Below are positions 1 through 15,600 of a stretch of DNA of 64,000 nt, in pieces. The stretch is from Prosapia bicincta (Eukaryota; Arthropoda; Insecta; Hemiptera; Cercopidae). The notes under the pieces are model-generated. The model searched no databases and had not been told where the DNA came from. It worked only from the letters and a program-made list of their open reading frames with translations. The number at the start of each line of letters is the position of its first letter. The first letter of the stretch is position 1. The stretch covers positions 104,378,733 through 104,442,732 of the forward strand of contig JBAIZL010000003.1 in assembly GCA_036971475.1 (NCBI GenBank), given 5' to 3'. A program made the translations under genes and the position numbers.

Positions 1-3000
1 TATATAACAAGGGATATGTTATTGTAGGCCTGAATACGATAACGTATCCCTTATTAGGGCGTTGGCTGTATAAATAAATAGTACTAGGTGACTTGCATGT
101 CAAGCACTCTTATTTAACAAGGGATATGTTATTGTAGGCCTGAAGACGATAACGTATCCCTTATTAGGGCGTTGGCTGTATAAATAAATAGTAGTAGGTG
201 ACTTGCATGTCAAGCACTCTTATTTAACAAGGGATATGTTATTGTAGGCCTGAAGACGATAACTTATCCCTGATTGGAGCGTTGTCTGTATAAATAAATA
301 GTAGTAGGTGACTTGCATGTCAAGCACTTTTATTTAACAAGGGATATGTTATTATAGGCCTGAACACGATAACGTATCCCTTATTGGAGCTTTGGCTGTA
401 TAAATAAATAGTACTAGGTGACTTGCATGTCAAACCCTTATGTTTAACAAGGGATATGTTATTGTAGGCCTGAACACGATAACGTATCCCTTATTGGAGC
501 TTTGGCTGTATAAATAAATAGTACTAGGTGACTTGCATGTCAACCACTTATGTTTAACTAGGAATATGTTATTGTAGGCTTGAAGACGATAACATATCCC
601 TTATTGGAGCGTTGGCTGTATAAATAAATAGTAGTAGGTGACTTGCATGTCAGGCACTTATATTTACCAAGGGATATGTTATTGTAGGCCTGAAGACGAA
701 AACGTATCCCTTATTAGGGTGTTGGCTGTATAAATAAATAGTAGTAGGTGATTTGGATGTCAACCACTTTTATATAACAAGGGATATGTTAATGTAGGCC
801 TGAAAACGATAACGTATCATTTATTGGAGCGTTGTCTGTATAAATAAATAGTAGTAGGTGACTTGCATATCAAGCACTTCTATTTAAATGGGATATGTTA
901 TTGTAGGCCTGAAGACGATACCTTATCCCTGATTGGAGCGTTGGCTGTACAAATAAATAGTAGTAGGTGACTTGCATGTCAAGCACTTTTATTTAACAAG
1001 GGATATATTATTGTAGGCCTGAACACGATAACGTATCCCTTATTGGAGCGTTGGCTGTATAAATAAATGGTTGTAGGCAACTTGCATGTCTAGTACTTTT
1101 ATTTAACAAGGGGTATGTTATTGTAGGCCTGAAGATGATTACGTATCCCTTATTGCAGCGTTGGCTGTATAAATATATAGTAGTAGGTGACTTGCATGTC
1201 AAGCACTTATATTTACCAAGGGATATGTTATTGTAGGCCTGAAGACGATAACGTATCCCTTATTAAGGCGTTGGCTGTATAAATAGATAGTAGTAGGTGA
1301 CTTGCATGTCAAGCACTTTTATTTAACAAGGGATATGTTATTGTAGGCCTAAAGACGATAACGTATCCCTTATTGGAGCGTTGGTTGTTTAAATTAATAG
1401 TTGTAGGTGACTTGCATGTCGAGCACTTTTATTTAACAAGGGATGTGTTATTGTAGGCCTGAAGACGATAACTTATCCCTGATTTGAGCGTTGGCTGTAT
1501 AAATAAAGAGTTGTAGGTGACTTGAAGGTCAAGCACTTTTATTTAACAAGGGGTATGTTATTGTAGGCATGAAGACGATAACGTATCCCTTACTGGAGCG
1601 TTGGCTGTATAAGTAAATAGTAGTGGGTGACTTGCATGTCAAGCACTGTTATTTAACAAGGGATATGTTATTGTAGGCCTGAAGACGATAACGTATCCCT
1701 TATTAGGGAGTTGGCTGTATAAATAAATAGTAGTAGGTGACTTGCATGTCAAGGACTTTTATTTAACAAGGGATATGTTATTGTAGGCTTGAAGACGATA
1801 ACGTATCCCTTATTGGAGCGTTGGCTGTATAAATAAAGAGTTGTAGGTGACTTGCATGTCAAGCACTTTTACTTAACAAGGGATGTGTTATTGTAGACCT
1901 GAATACGATAACGTATCCCTTATTGGAGCGTTGGCTGTATAAATAAATAGTTGTAGGCAACTTGCATGTCTAGTACTTTTATTTAACAAGGGATATGTTA
2001 TTCTAGGCCTGAAGACGATAACGTATCCCTTATTGGAGCGTTGGCTGTATAAATAAATAGTTGTAGGCAACTTGCATGTCTAGTACTTTTATTTAACAAG
2101 GGGTATGTTATTGTAGGCCTGAAGATGATTACGTATCCCTTATTGCAGCGTTGGCTGTATAAATATATAGTAGTAGGTGACTTGCATGTCAAGCACTTAT
2201 ATTTACCAAGGGATATGTTATTGTAGGCCTGAAGACGATAACGTATCTCTTATTAGGGCGTTGGCTGTATAAATAGATAGTAGTAGGTGACTTGCATGTC
2301 AAGCACTTTTATTTAACAAGGGATATGTTATTGTAGGCCTAAAGACAATAACGTATCCCTTATTGGAGCGTTGTCTGTATAAATAAATAGTAGTAGGTGA
2401 CTTGCATGTCAAGCACTTTTATTTAACAAGGGATATGTTATTGTAGGCCTGAACACGATTACGTATCCCTTATTGCAGCGTTGGCTGTATAAATAAATAG
2501 TAGTAGGTGACTTGCATGTCAAGCACTTTTATTTAACAAGGGATATGTTATTGTAGGCCTGAACACGATTACGTATCCCTTATTGCAGCGTTGGCTGTAT
2601 AAATAAATAGTAGTAGGTGACTTGCATGTCAAGCACTTTAATTTAACAAGGGATATGTTATTGTAGGCCTGAACACGATAACAAATCCCTTATTGGAGCG
2701 TTGGCTGTATAAATAAATAGTAGTAGGTGACTTGCATGTCAAGCACTTCTATTTAAAAAGGGATATGTTATTGTAGGCCTAAAGACGATACCTTACCCCT
2801 GATTGGTGCGTTGGCTGTATAAATAAATAGTAGTAGGTGACTTGCATGTCAAGCACTTATATTTAACAAGGGATATTTTATTGTAGGCCTGAAGACGATA
2901 ACTTATCCCTGATTGGAGCGTTGGCTGTATAAATAAATAGTACTAGGTGACTTGCATGTCAAACCCTTATATTTAAAAAGGGATATGTTATTGTAGGCCT

Positions 3001-6000
3001 GAAGACGATACCTCACCCCTGATTGGTGCGTTGGCTGTATAAATAAATAGTACTAGGTGACTTGCATGTCAACCACTTATGTTTAACTAGGAATATGTTA
3101 TTGTAGGCTTGAAGACGATAACATATCCCTTATCGGAGCATTGGCTGTATAAATAAATAGTACTAGGTGACTTGCATGTCAACCACTTATGTTTAACTAG
3201 GAATTTGTTATTGTAGGCTTGAAGACGATAACATATCCCTTATTGGAGCATTGGCTGTATAAATAAATAGTACTAGGTGACTTGCATGTCAGGCACTTAT
3301 ATTTACCAAGGGATATGTTATTGTAGGCCTGAAGACGAAAACGTATCCCTTATTAGGGCGTTTACTGTATAAATAAATAGTAGTAGGTGATTTGGATGTC
3401 AACCACTTATGTTTAACTAGGAATATGTTATTGTAGGCTTGAAGACGATAACATATCCCTTATTGGAGCATTGGCTGTATAAATAAATAGTACTAGGTGA
3501 CTTGCATGTCAACCACTTATGTTTAACTAGGAATATGTTATTGTAGGCTTGAAGACGATAACATATCCCTTATTGGAGCAATGGCTGTATAAATAAATAG
3601 TAGTAAGTGACTTGCATGTCAGGCACTTATATTTACCAAGGGATATGTTATTGTAGGCCTGAAGACGAAAACGTATCCCTTATTAGGGCGTTGGCTGTAT
3701 AAATAAATAGTAGTAGGTGATTTGGATGTCAACCACTTTTATATAACAAGGGATATGTTAATGTAGGCCTGAAAACGATAACGTATCATTTATTGGAGCG
3801 TTGTCTGTATAAATAAATAGTAGTAGGTGACTTGCATGTCAAGCACTTCTATTTAAATGGGATATGTTATTGTAGGCCTGAAGACGATACCTTATCCCTG
3901 ATTGGAGCGTTGGCTGTATAAATAAATAGTAGTAGGTGACTTGCATGTCAAGCACTTTTATTTAACAAGGGATATATTATTGTAGGCCTGAACACGATAA
4001 CGTATCCCTTATTGGAGCGTTGGCTGTATAAATAAATAGTTGTAGGCAACTTGCATGTCTAGTACTTTTATTTAACAAGGGGTATGTTATTGTAGGCCTG
4101 AAGATGATTACGTATCCCTTATTGCAGCGTTGGCTGTATAAATATATAGTAGTAGGTGATTTGCATGTCAAGCACTTATATTTACCAAGGGATATGTTAT
4201 TGTAGGCCTGAACACGATAACGTATCCCTTATTAGGGCTTTGGCTGTATAAATAGATAGTAGTAGGTGACTTGCATGTCAAGCACTTTTATTTAACAAGG
4301 GATATGTTATTGTAGGCCTAAAGACGATAACGTATCCCTTATTGGAGCGTTGGTTGTTTAAATTAATAGTTGTAGGTGACTTGCATGTCGAGCACTTCTA
4401 TTTAAAAAGGGATATGTTATTGTAGGCCTGAACACGATAACGTATCCCTTATTGGAGCGTTGGCTGTATAAATAAAGAGTTGTAGGTGACTTGAAGGTCA
4501 AGCACTTTTATTTAACAAGGGATATGTTATTGTAGGCATGAAGACGATAACGTATCCCTTACTGGAGCGTTGGCTGTATAAATAAATAGTAGTAGGTGAC
4601 TTGCATGTCAAGCACTTTTATTTAACAAGGGATATGTTATTGTAGGCTTGAAGACGATAACGTATCCCTTACTGGAGCGTTGGCTGTATAAATAAAGAGT
4701 TGTAGGTGACTTGAAGGTCAAGCACTTTTATTTAACAATGGATATGTTATTGTAGGCATGAAGACGATAACGTATCCCTTACTGGAGCGTTGGCTGATAA
4801 ATAAATAGTAGTAGGTGACTTGCATGTCAAGCACTTTTATTTAATAAGGGATATGTTATTGTAGGCTTGAAGACGATAACGTATCCCTTACTGGAGCGTT
4901 GGCTGTATAAATAAATAGTAGTAGGTGACTTGCATGTCAAGCACTTTTATTTAACAAGGGATATGTTATTGTAGGCTTGAAGACGATAACGTATCCCTTA
5001 TTGGAGCGTTGGCTGTATAAATAAAGAGTTGTAGGTGACTTGAAGGTCAAGCACTTTTATTTAACAAGGGATATGTTATTGTAGGCATGAAGACGATAAC
5101 GTATCCCTTACTGGAGCGTTGGCTGTATAAATAAATAGTAGTAGGTGACTTGCATGTCAAGCACTTTTATTTAACAAGGGATATGTTATTGTAGGCTTGA
5201 AGACGATAACGTATCCCTTATTGGAGCGTTGGCTGTATAAGTAAATAGTAGTGGGTGACTTGCATGTCAAGCACTTTTATTTAACAAGGGATATGTTATT
5301 GTAGGCTTGAAGACGATAACGTATCCCTTATTAGGGCGTTGGCTGTATAAGTAAATAGTAGTGGGTGACTTGCATGTCAAGCACTTTTATTTAACAAGGG
5401 ATATGTTATTGTAGGCTTGAAGACGATAACGTATCCCTTATTGGAGCGTTGGCTGTATAAATAAAGAGTTGTAGGTGACTTGCATGTCAAGCACTTTTAT
5501 TTAACAAGGGATATGTTATTGTAGGCTTGAAGACAATAACGTATCCCTTATTGGAGCGTTGGCTGTATAAATAAAGAGTTGTAGGTGTCTTGAAGGTCAA
5601 GCACTTTTATTTAACAAGGGATATGTTATTGTAGGCATGAAGACGATAACGTATCCCTTACTGGAGCGTTGGCTGTATAAATAAATAGTAGTAGGTGACT
5701 TGCATGTGAAGCACTTTTATTTAACAAGGGATATGTTATTGTAGGCTTGAAGACGATAACGTATCCCTTACTGGAGCATTGGCTGTATAAATAAAGAGTA
5801 GTAGGTGACTTGCATGTTAAGCACTTTTATTTAACAAGGGATATGTTATTGTAGGCATGAAGACGATAACGTATCCCTTACTGGAGCGTTGGCTGTATAA
5901 ATAAATAGTAGTAGGTGACTTGCATGTCAAGCACTTTTATTTAACAAGGGATATGTTATTGTAGGCCTAAAGACGATAACGTATCCCTTATTGGAGCGTT

Positions 6001-6675
6001 GGTTGTTTAAATTAATAGTTGTAGGTGACTTGCATGTCGAGCACTTCTATTTAAAAAGGGATATGTTATTGTAGGCCTGAACACGATAACGTATCCCTTA
6101 TTGGAGCGTTGGCTGTATAAATAAAGAGTTGTAGGTGACTTGAAGGTCAAGCACTTTTATTTAACAAGGGATATGTTATTGTAGGCATGAAGACGATAAC
6201 GTATCCCTTACTGGAGCGTTGGCTGTATAAATAAATAGTAGTAGGTGACTTGCATGTCAAGCACTTTTATTTAACAAGGGATATGTTATTGTAGGCTTGA
6301 AGACGATAACGTATCCCTTACTGGAGCGTTGGCTGTATAAATAAAGAGTTGTAGGTGACTTGAAGGTCAAGCACTTTTATTTAACAAGGGATATGTTATT
6401 GTAGGCATGAAGACGATAACGTATCCCTTACTGGAGCGTTGGCTGTATAAATAAATAGTAGTAGGTGACTTGCATGTCAAGCACTTTTATTTAACAAGGG
6501 ATATGTTATTGTAGGCTTGAAGACGATAACGTATCCCTTACTGGAGCGTTGGCTGTATAAATAAATAGTAGTAGGTGACTTGCATGTCAAGCACTTTTAT
6601 TTAACAAGGGATATGTTATTGTAGGCTTGAAGACGATAACGTATCCCTTATTGGAGCGTTGGCTGTATAAATAAA
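1..6675. repeat. Higher-order satellite block, copy 1
   Basis: This run of about 61 monomers is repeated almost base for base at 9676-16349. The order of variant monomers is the same, including rare ones such as an ATGG junction where AACAAGG is lost (about 883) and a monomer ending ATAACAAATC (about 2670). About ten scattered differences were seen by eye, for example an extra T near 12240 and a 2-bp loss near 15704. The left end is set by the window edge, so the true block may be longer. Confidence 0.9.
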
Positions 6676-6707
6676 TAGTAGTAGGTGATTTGGATGTCAA
6701 CCACTTT

Positions 6708-9675
6708 TATATAACAAGGGATATGTTATTGTAGGCCTGAATACGATAACGTATCCCTTATTAGGGCGTTGGCTGTATAAATAAATAGTACTAGGTGACT
6801 TGCATGTCAAGCACTCTTATTTAACAAGGGATATGTTATTGTAGGCCTGAAGACGATAACGTATCCCTTATTAGGGCGTTGGCTGTATAAATAAATAGTA
6901 GTAGGTGACTTGCATGTCAAGCACTCTTATTTAACAAGGGATATGTTATTGTAGGCCTGAAGACGATAACTTATCCCTGATTGGAGCGTTGTCTGTATAA
7001 ATAAATAGTAGTAGGTGACTTGCATGTCAAGCACTTTTATTTAACAAGGGATATGTTATTATAGGCCTGAACACGATAACGTATCCCTTATTGGAGCTTT
7101 GGCTGTATAAATAAATAGTACTAGGTAACTTGCATGTCAAACCCTTATATTTAACAAGGGATATGTTATTGTAGGCCTGAACACGATAACGTATCCCTTA
7201 TTGGAGCTTTGGCTGTATAAATAAATAGTACTATGTGACTTGCATGTCAACCACTTATGTTTAACTAGGAATATGTTATTGTAGGCTTGAAGACGATAAC
7301 ATATCCCTTATTGGAGCGTTGGCTGTATAAATAAATAGTAGTAGGTGACTTGCATGTCAGGCACTTATATTTACCAAGGGATATGTTATTGTAGGCCTGA
7401 AGACGAAAACGTATCCCTTATTAGGGCGTTGGCTGTATAAATAAATAGTAGTAGGTGATTTGGATGTCAATCACTTTTATATAACAAGGGATATGTTAAT
7501 GTAGGCCTGAAAACGATAACGTATCATTTATTGGAGCGTTGTCTGTATAAATAAATAGTAGTAGGTGACTTGCATATCAAGCACTTCTATTTAAATGGGA
7601 TATGTTATTGTAGGCCTGAAGACGATACCTTATCCCTGATTGGAGCGTTGGCTGTACAAATAAATAGTAGTAGGTGACTTGCATGTCAAGCACTTTTATT
7701 TAACAAGGGATATATTATTGTAGGCCTGAACACGATAACGTATCCCTTATTGGAGCGTTGGCTGTATAAATAAATAGTTGTAGGCAACTTGCATGTCTAG
7801 TACTTTTATTTAACAAGGGGTATGTTATTGTAGGCCTGAAGATGATTACGTATCCCTTATTGCAGCGTTGGCTGTATAAATATATAGTAGTAGGTGACTT
7901 GCATGTCAAGCACTTTTATTTAACAAGGGATATATTATTGTAGGCCTGAATACGATAACGTATCCCTTATTAGGGCGTTGGCTGTATAAATAAATAGTAC
8001 TAGGTGACTTGCATGTCAAGCACTCTTATTTAACAAGGGATATGTTATTGTAGGCCTGAAGACGATAACGTATCCCTTATTAGGGCGTTGGCTGTATAAA
8101 TAAATAGTAGTAGGTGATTTGGATGTCAACCACTTTTATATAACAAGGGATATGTTATTGTAGGCCTGAATACGATAACGTATCCCTTATTAGGGCGTTG
8201 GCTGTATAAATAAATAGTACTAGGTGACTTGCATGTCAAGCACTCTTATTTAACAAGGGATATGTTATTGTAGGCCTGAAGACGATAACGTATCCCTTAT
8301 TAGGGCGTTGGCTGTATAAATAAATAGTAGTAGGTGACTTGCATGTCAAGCACTCTTATTTAACAAGGGATATGTTATTGTAGGCCTGAAGACGATAACT
8401 TATCCCTGATTGGAGCGTTGTCTGTATAAATAAATAGTAGTAGGTGACTTGCATGTCAAGCACTTTTATTTAACAAGGGATATGTTATTATAGGCCTGAA
8501 CACGATTACGTATCCCTTATTGGAGCTTTGGCTGTATAAATAAATAGTACTAGGTAACTTGCATGTCAAACCCTTATATTTAACAAGGGATATGTTATTG
8601 TAGGCCTGAACACGATAACGTATCCCTTATTGGAGCTTTGGCTGTATAAATAAATAGTACTATGTGACTTGCATGTCAACCACTTATGTTTAACTAGGAA
8701 TATGTTATTGTAGGCTTGAAGACGATAACATATCCCTTATTGGAGCGTTGGCTGTATAAATAAATAGTAGTAGGTGACTTGCATGTCAGGCACTTATATT
8801 TACCAAGGGATATGTTATTCTAGGCCTGAAGACGAAAACGTATCCCTTATTAGGGCGTTGGCTGTATAAATAAATAGTAGTAGGTGATTTGGATGTCAAT
8901 CACTTTTATATAACAAGGGATATGTTAATGTAGGCCTGAAAACGATAACGTATCATTTATTGGAGCGTTGTCTGTATAAATAAATAGTAGTAGGTGACTT
9001 GCATATCAAGCACTTCTATTTAAATGGGATATGTTATTGTAGGCCTGAAGACGATACCTTATCCCTGATTGGAGCGTTGGCTGTACAAATAAATAGTAGT
9101 AGGTGACTTGCATGTCAAGCACTTTTATTTAACAAGGGATATATTATTGTAGGCCTGAACACGATAACGTATCCCTTATTGGAGCGTTGGCTGTATAAAT
9201 AAATAGTTGTAGGCAACTTGCATGTCTAGTACTTTTATTTAACAAGGGGTATGTTATTGTAGGCCTGAAGATGATTACGTATCCCTTATTGCAGCGTTGG
9301 CTGTATAAATATATAGTAGTAGGTGACTTGCATGTCAAGCACTTATATTTACCAAGGGATATGTTATTGTAGGCCTGAAGACGATAACGTATCCCTTATT
9401 AAGGCGTTGGCTGTATAAATAGATAGTAGTAGGTGACTTGCATGTCAAGCACTTTTATTTAACAAGGGATATGTTATTGTAGGCCTAAAGACGATAACGT
9501 ATCCCTTATTGGAGCGTTGGTTGTTTAAATTAATAGTTGTAGGTGACTTGCATGTCGAGCACTTTTATTTAACAAGGGATATGTTATTGTAGGCATGAAG
9601 ACGATAACGTATCCCTTACTGGAGCGTTGGCTGTATAAGTAAATAGTAGTGGGTAATTTGGATGTCAACCACTTT
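6708..9675. repeat. Two partial satellite block copies
   Basis: Positions 6708-7900 and 8137-9576 both restart the variant order seen at 1-1440. They begin at the same junction, GGATGTCAACCACTTTTAT, that precedes 9676. The two copies are offset by 1,429 bp, which is 13 monomers minus one base. They lie between the two long block copies, so the array shows at least three levels of nesting: monomer, partial block, long block. Confidence 0.85.
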
Positions 9676-12600
9676 TATATAACAAGGGATATGTTATTGT
9701 AGGCCTGAATACGATAACGTATCCCTTATTAGGGCGTTGGCTGTATAAATAAATAGTACTAGGTGACTTGCATGTCAAGCACTCTTATTTAACAAGGGAT
9801 ATGTTATTGTAGGCCTGAAGACGATAACGTATCCCTTATTAGGGCGTTGGCTGTATAAATAAATAGTAGTAGGTGACTTGCATGTCAAGCACTCTTATTT
9901 AACAAGGGATATGTTATTGTAGGCCTGAAGACGATAACTTATCCCTGATTGGAGCGTTGTCTGTATAAATAAATAGTAGTAGGTGACTTGCATGTCAAGC
10001 ACTTTTATTTAACAAGGGATATGTTATTATAGGCCTGAACACGATAACGTATCCCTTATTGGAGCTTTGGCTGTATAAATAAATAGTACTAGGTGACTTG
10101 CATGTCAAACCCTTATATTTAACAAGGGATATGTTATTGTAGGCCTGAACACGATAACGTATCCCTTATTGGAGCTTTGGCTGTATAAATAAATAGTACT
10201 AGGTGACTTGCATGTCAACCACTTATGTTTAACTAGGAATATGTTATTGTAGGCTTGAAGACGATAACATATCCCTTATTGGAGCGTTGGCTGTATAAAT
10301 AAATAGTAGTAGGTGACTTGCATGTCAGGCACTTATATTTACCAAGGGATATGTTATTGTAGGCCTGAAGACGAAAACGTATCCCTTATTAGGGTGTTGG
10401 CTGTATAAATAAATAGTAGTAGGTGATTTGGATGTCAACCACTTTTATATAACAAGGGATATGTTAATGTAGGCCTGAAAACGATAACGTATCATTTATT
10501 GGAGCGTTGTCTGTATAAATAAATAGTAGTAGGTGACTTGCATATCAAGCACTTCTATTTAAATGGGATATGTTATTGTAGGCCTGAAGACGATACCTTA
10601 TCCCTGATTGGAGCGTTGGCTGTACAAATAAATAGTAGTAGGTGACTTGCATGTCAAGCACTTTTATTTAACAAGGGATATATTATTGTAGGCCTGAACA
10701 CGATAACGTATCCCTTATTGGAGCGTTGGCTGTATAAATAAATGGTTGTAGGCAACTTGCATGTCTAGTACTTTTATTTAACAAGGGGTATGTTATTGTA
10801 GGCCTGAAGATGATTACGTATCCCTTATTGCAGCGTTGGCTGTATAAATATATAGTAGTAGGTGACTTGCATGTCAAGCACTTATATTTACCAAGGGATA
10901 TGTTATTGTAGGCCTGAAGACGATAACGTATCCCTTATTAAGGCGTTGGCTGTATAAATAGATAGTAGTAGGTGACTTGCATGTCAAGCACTTTTATTTA
11001 ACAAGGGATATGTTATTGTAGGCCTAAAGACGATAACGTATCCCTTATTGGAGCGTTGGTTGTTTAAATTAATAGTTGTAGGTGACTTGCATGTCGAGCA
11101 CTTTTATTTAACAAGGGATGTGTTATTGTAGGCCTGAAGACGATAACTTATCGCTGATTTGAGCGTTGGCTGTATAAATAAAGAGTTGTAGGTGACTTGA
11201 AGGTCAAGCACTTTTATTTAACAAGGGGTATGTTATTGTAGGCATGAAGACGATAACGTATCCCTTACTGGAGCGTTGGCTGTATAAGTAAATAGTAGTG
11301 GGTGACTTGCATGTCAAGCACTGTTATTTAACAAGGGATATGTTATTGTAGGCCTGAAGACGATAACGTATCCCTTATTAGGGAGTTGGCTGTATAAATA
11401 AATAGTAGTAGGTGACTTGCATGTCAAGGACTTTTATTTAACAAGGGATATGTTATTGTAGGCTTGAAGACGATAACGTATCCCTTATTGGAGCGTTGGC
11501 TGTATAAATAAAGAGTTGTAGGTGACTTGCATGTCAAGCACTTTTACTTAACAAGGGATGTGTTATTGTAGACCTGAATACGATAACGTATCCCTTATTG
11601 GAGCGTTGGCTGTATAAATAAATAGTTGTAGGCAACTTGCATGTCTAGTACTTTTATTTAACAAGGGATATGTTATTCTAGGCCTGAAGACGATAACGTA
11701 TCCCTTATTGGAGCGTTGGCTGTATAAATAAATAGTTGTAGGCAACTTGCATGTCTAGTACTTTTATTTAACAAGGGGTATGTTATTGTAGGCCTGAAGA
11801 TGATTACGTATCCCTTATTGCAGCGTTGGCTGTATAAATATATAGTAGTAGGTGACTTGCATGTCAAGCACTTATATTTACCAAGGGATATGTTATTGTA
11901 GGCCTGAAGACGATAACGTATCTCTTATTAGGGCGTTGGCTGTATAAATAGATAGTAGTAGGTGACTTGCATGTCAAGCACTTTTATTTAACAAGGGATA
12001 TGTTATTGTAGGCCTAAAGACAATAACGTATCCCTTATTGGAGCGTTGTCTGTATAAATAAATAGTAGTAGGTGACTTGCATGTCAAGCACTTTTATTTA
12101 ACAAGGGATATGTTATTGTAGGCCTGAACACGATTACGTATCCCTTATTGCAGCGTTGGCTGTATAAATAAATAGTAGTAGGTGACTTGCATGTCAAGCA
12201 CTTTTATTTAACAAGGGATATGTTATTGTAGGCCTGAACATCGATTACGTATCCCTTATTGCAGCGTTGGCTGTATAAATAAATAGTAGTAGGTGACTTG
12301 CATGTCAAGCACTTTAATTTAACAAGGGATATGTTATTGTAGGCCTGAACACGATAACAAATCACTTATTGGAGCGTTGGCTGTATAAATAAATAGTAGT
12401 AGGTGACTTGCATGTCAAGCACTTCTATTTAAAAAGGGATATGTTATTGTAGGCCTGAAGACGATACCTTACCCCTGATTGGTGCGTTGGCTGTATAAAT
12501 AAATAGTAGTAGGTGACTTGCATGTCAAGCACTTATATTTAACAAGGGATATGTTATTGTAGGCCTGAAGACGATAACTTATCCCTGATTGGAGCGTTGG

Positions 12601-15600
12601 CTGTATAAATAAATAGTACTAGGTGACTTGCATGTCAAACCCTTATATTTAAAAAGGGATATGTTATTGTAGGCCTGAAGACGATACCTCACCCCTGATT
12701 GGTGCGTTGGCTGTATAAATAAATAGTACTAGGTGACTTGCATGTCAACCACTTATGTTTAACTAGGAATATGTTATTGTAGGCTTGAAGACGATAACAT
12801 ATCCCTTATCGGAGCATTGGCTGTATAAATAAATAGTACTAGGTGACTTGCATGTCAACCACTTATGTTTAACTAGGAATTTGTTATTGTAGGCTTGAAG
12901 ACGATAACATATCCCTTATTGGAGCATTGGCTGTATAAATAAATAGTACTAGGTGACTTGCATGTCAGGCACTTATATTTACCAAGGGATATGTTATTGT
13001 AGGCCTGAAGACGAAAACGTATCCCTTATTAGGGCGTTTACTGTATAAATAAATAGTAGTAGGTGATTTGGATGTCAACCACTTATGTTTAACTAGGAAT
13101 ATGTTATTGTAGGCTTGAAGACGATAACATATCCCTTATTGGAGCATTGGCTGTATAAATAAATAGTACTAGGTGACTTGCATGTCAACCACTTATGTTT
13201 AACTAGGAATATGTTATTGTAGGCTTGAAGACGATAACATATCCCTTATTGGAGCAATGGCTGTATAAATAAATAGTAGTAAGTGACTTGCATGTCAGGC
13301 ACTTATATTTACCAAGGGATATGTTATTGTAGGCCTGAAGACGAAAACGTATCCCTTATTAGGGCGTTGGCTGTATAAATAAATAGTAGTAGGTGATTTG
13401 GATGTCAACCACTTTTATATAACAAGGGATATGTTAATGTAGGCCTGAAAACGATAACGTATCATTTATTGGAGCGTTGTCTGTATAAATAAATAGTAGT
13501 AGGTGACTTGCATGTCAAGCACTTCTATTTAAATGGGATATGTTATTGTAGGCCTGAAGACGATACCTTATCCCTGATTGGAGCGTTGGCTGTATAAATA
13601 AATAGTAGTAGGTGACTTGCATGTCAAGCACTTTTATTTAACAAGGGATATATTATTGTAGGCCTGAACACGATAACGTATCCCTTATTGGAGCGTTGGC
13701 TGTATAAATAAATAGTTGTAGGCAACTTGTATGTCTAGTACTTTTATTTAACAAGGGGTATGTTATTGTAGGCCTGAAGATGATTACGTATCCCTTATTG
13801 CAGCGTTGGCTGTATAAATATATAGTAGTAGGTGATTTGCATGTCAAGCACTTATATTTACCAAGGGATATGTTATTGTAGGCCTGAACACGATAACGTA
13901 TCCCTTATTAGGGCTTTGGCTGTATAAATAGATAGTAGTAGGTGACTTGCATGTCAAGCACTTTTATTTAACAAGGGATATGTTATTGTAGGCCTAAAGA
14001 CGATAACGTATCCCTTATTGGAGCGTTGGTTGTTTAAATTAATAGTTGTAGGTGACTTGCATGTCGAGCACTTCTATTTAAAAAGGGATATGTTATTGTA
14101 GGCCTGAACACGATAACGTATCCCTTATTGGAGCGTTGGCTGTATAAATAAAGAGTTGTAGGTGACTTGAAGGTCAAGCACTTTTATTTAACAAGGGATA
14201 TGTTATTGTAGGCATGAAGACGATAACGTATCCCTTACTGGAGCGTTGGCTGTATAAATAAATAGTAGTAGGTGACTTGCATGTCAAGCACTTTTATTTA
14301 ACAAGGGATATGTTATTGTAGGCTTGAAGACGATAACGTATCCCTTACTGGAGCGTTGGCTGTATAAATAAAGAGTTGTAGGTGACTTGAAGGTCAAGCA
14401 CTTTTATTTAACAAGGGATATGTTATTGTAGGCATGAAGACGATAACGTATCCCTTACTGGAGCGTTGGCTGATAAATAAATAGTAGTAGGTGACTTGCA
14501 TGTCAAGCACTTTTATTTAATAAGGGATATGTTATTGTAGGCTTGAAGACGATAACGTATCCCTTACTGGAGCGTTGGCTGTATAAATAAATAGTAGTAG
14601 GTGACTTGCATGTCAAGCACTTTTATTTAACAAGGGATATGTTATTGTAGGCTTGAAGACGATAACGTATCCCTTATTGGAGCGTTGGCTGTATAAATAA
14701 AGAGTTGTAGGTGACTTGAAGGTCAAGCACTTTTATTTAACAAGGGATATGTTATTGTAGGCATGAAGACGATAACGTATCCCTTACTGGAGCGTTGGCT
14801 GTATAAATAAATAGTAGTAGGTGACTTGCATGTCAAGCACTTTTATTTAACAAGGGATATGTTATTGTAGGCTTGAAGACGATAACGTATCCCTTATTGG
14901 AGCGTTGGCTGTATAAGTAAATAGTAGTGGGTGACTTGCATGTCAAGCACTTTTATTTAACAAGGGATATGTTATTGTAGGCTTGAAGACGATAACGTAT
15001 CCCTTATTAGGGCGTTGGCTGTATAAGTAAATAGTAGTGGGTGACTTGCATGTCAAGCACTTTTATTTAACAAGGGATATGTTATTGTAGGCTTGAAGAC
15101 GATAACGTATCCCTTATTGGAGCGTTGGCTGTATAAATAAAGAGTTGTAGGTGACTTGCATGTCAAGCACTTTTATTTAACAAGGGATATGTTATTGTAG
15201 GCTTGAAGACAATAACGTATCCCTTATTGGAGCGTTGGCTGTATAAATAAAGAGTTGTAGGTGTCTTGAAGGTCAAGCACTTTTATTTAACAAGGGATAT
15301 GTTATTATAGGCATGAAGACGATAACGTATCCCTTACTGGAGCGTTGGCTGTATAAATAAATAGTAGTAGGTGACTTGCATGTCAAGCACTTTTATTTAA
15401 CAAGGGATATGTTATTGTAGGCTTGAAGACGATAACGTATCCCTTACTGGAGCATTGGCTGTATAAATAAAGAGTAGTAGGTGACTTGCATGTTAAGCAC
15501 TTTTATTTAACAAGGGATATGTTATTGTAGGCATGAAGACGATAACGTATCCCTTACTGGAGCGTTGGCTGTATAAATAAATAGTAGTAGGTGACTTGCA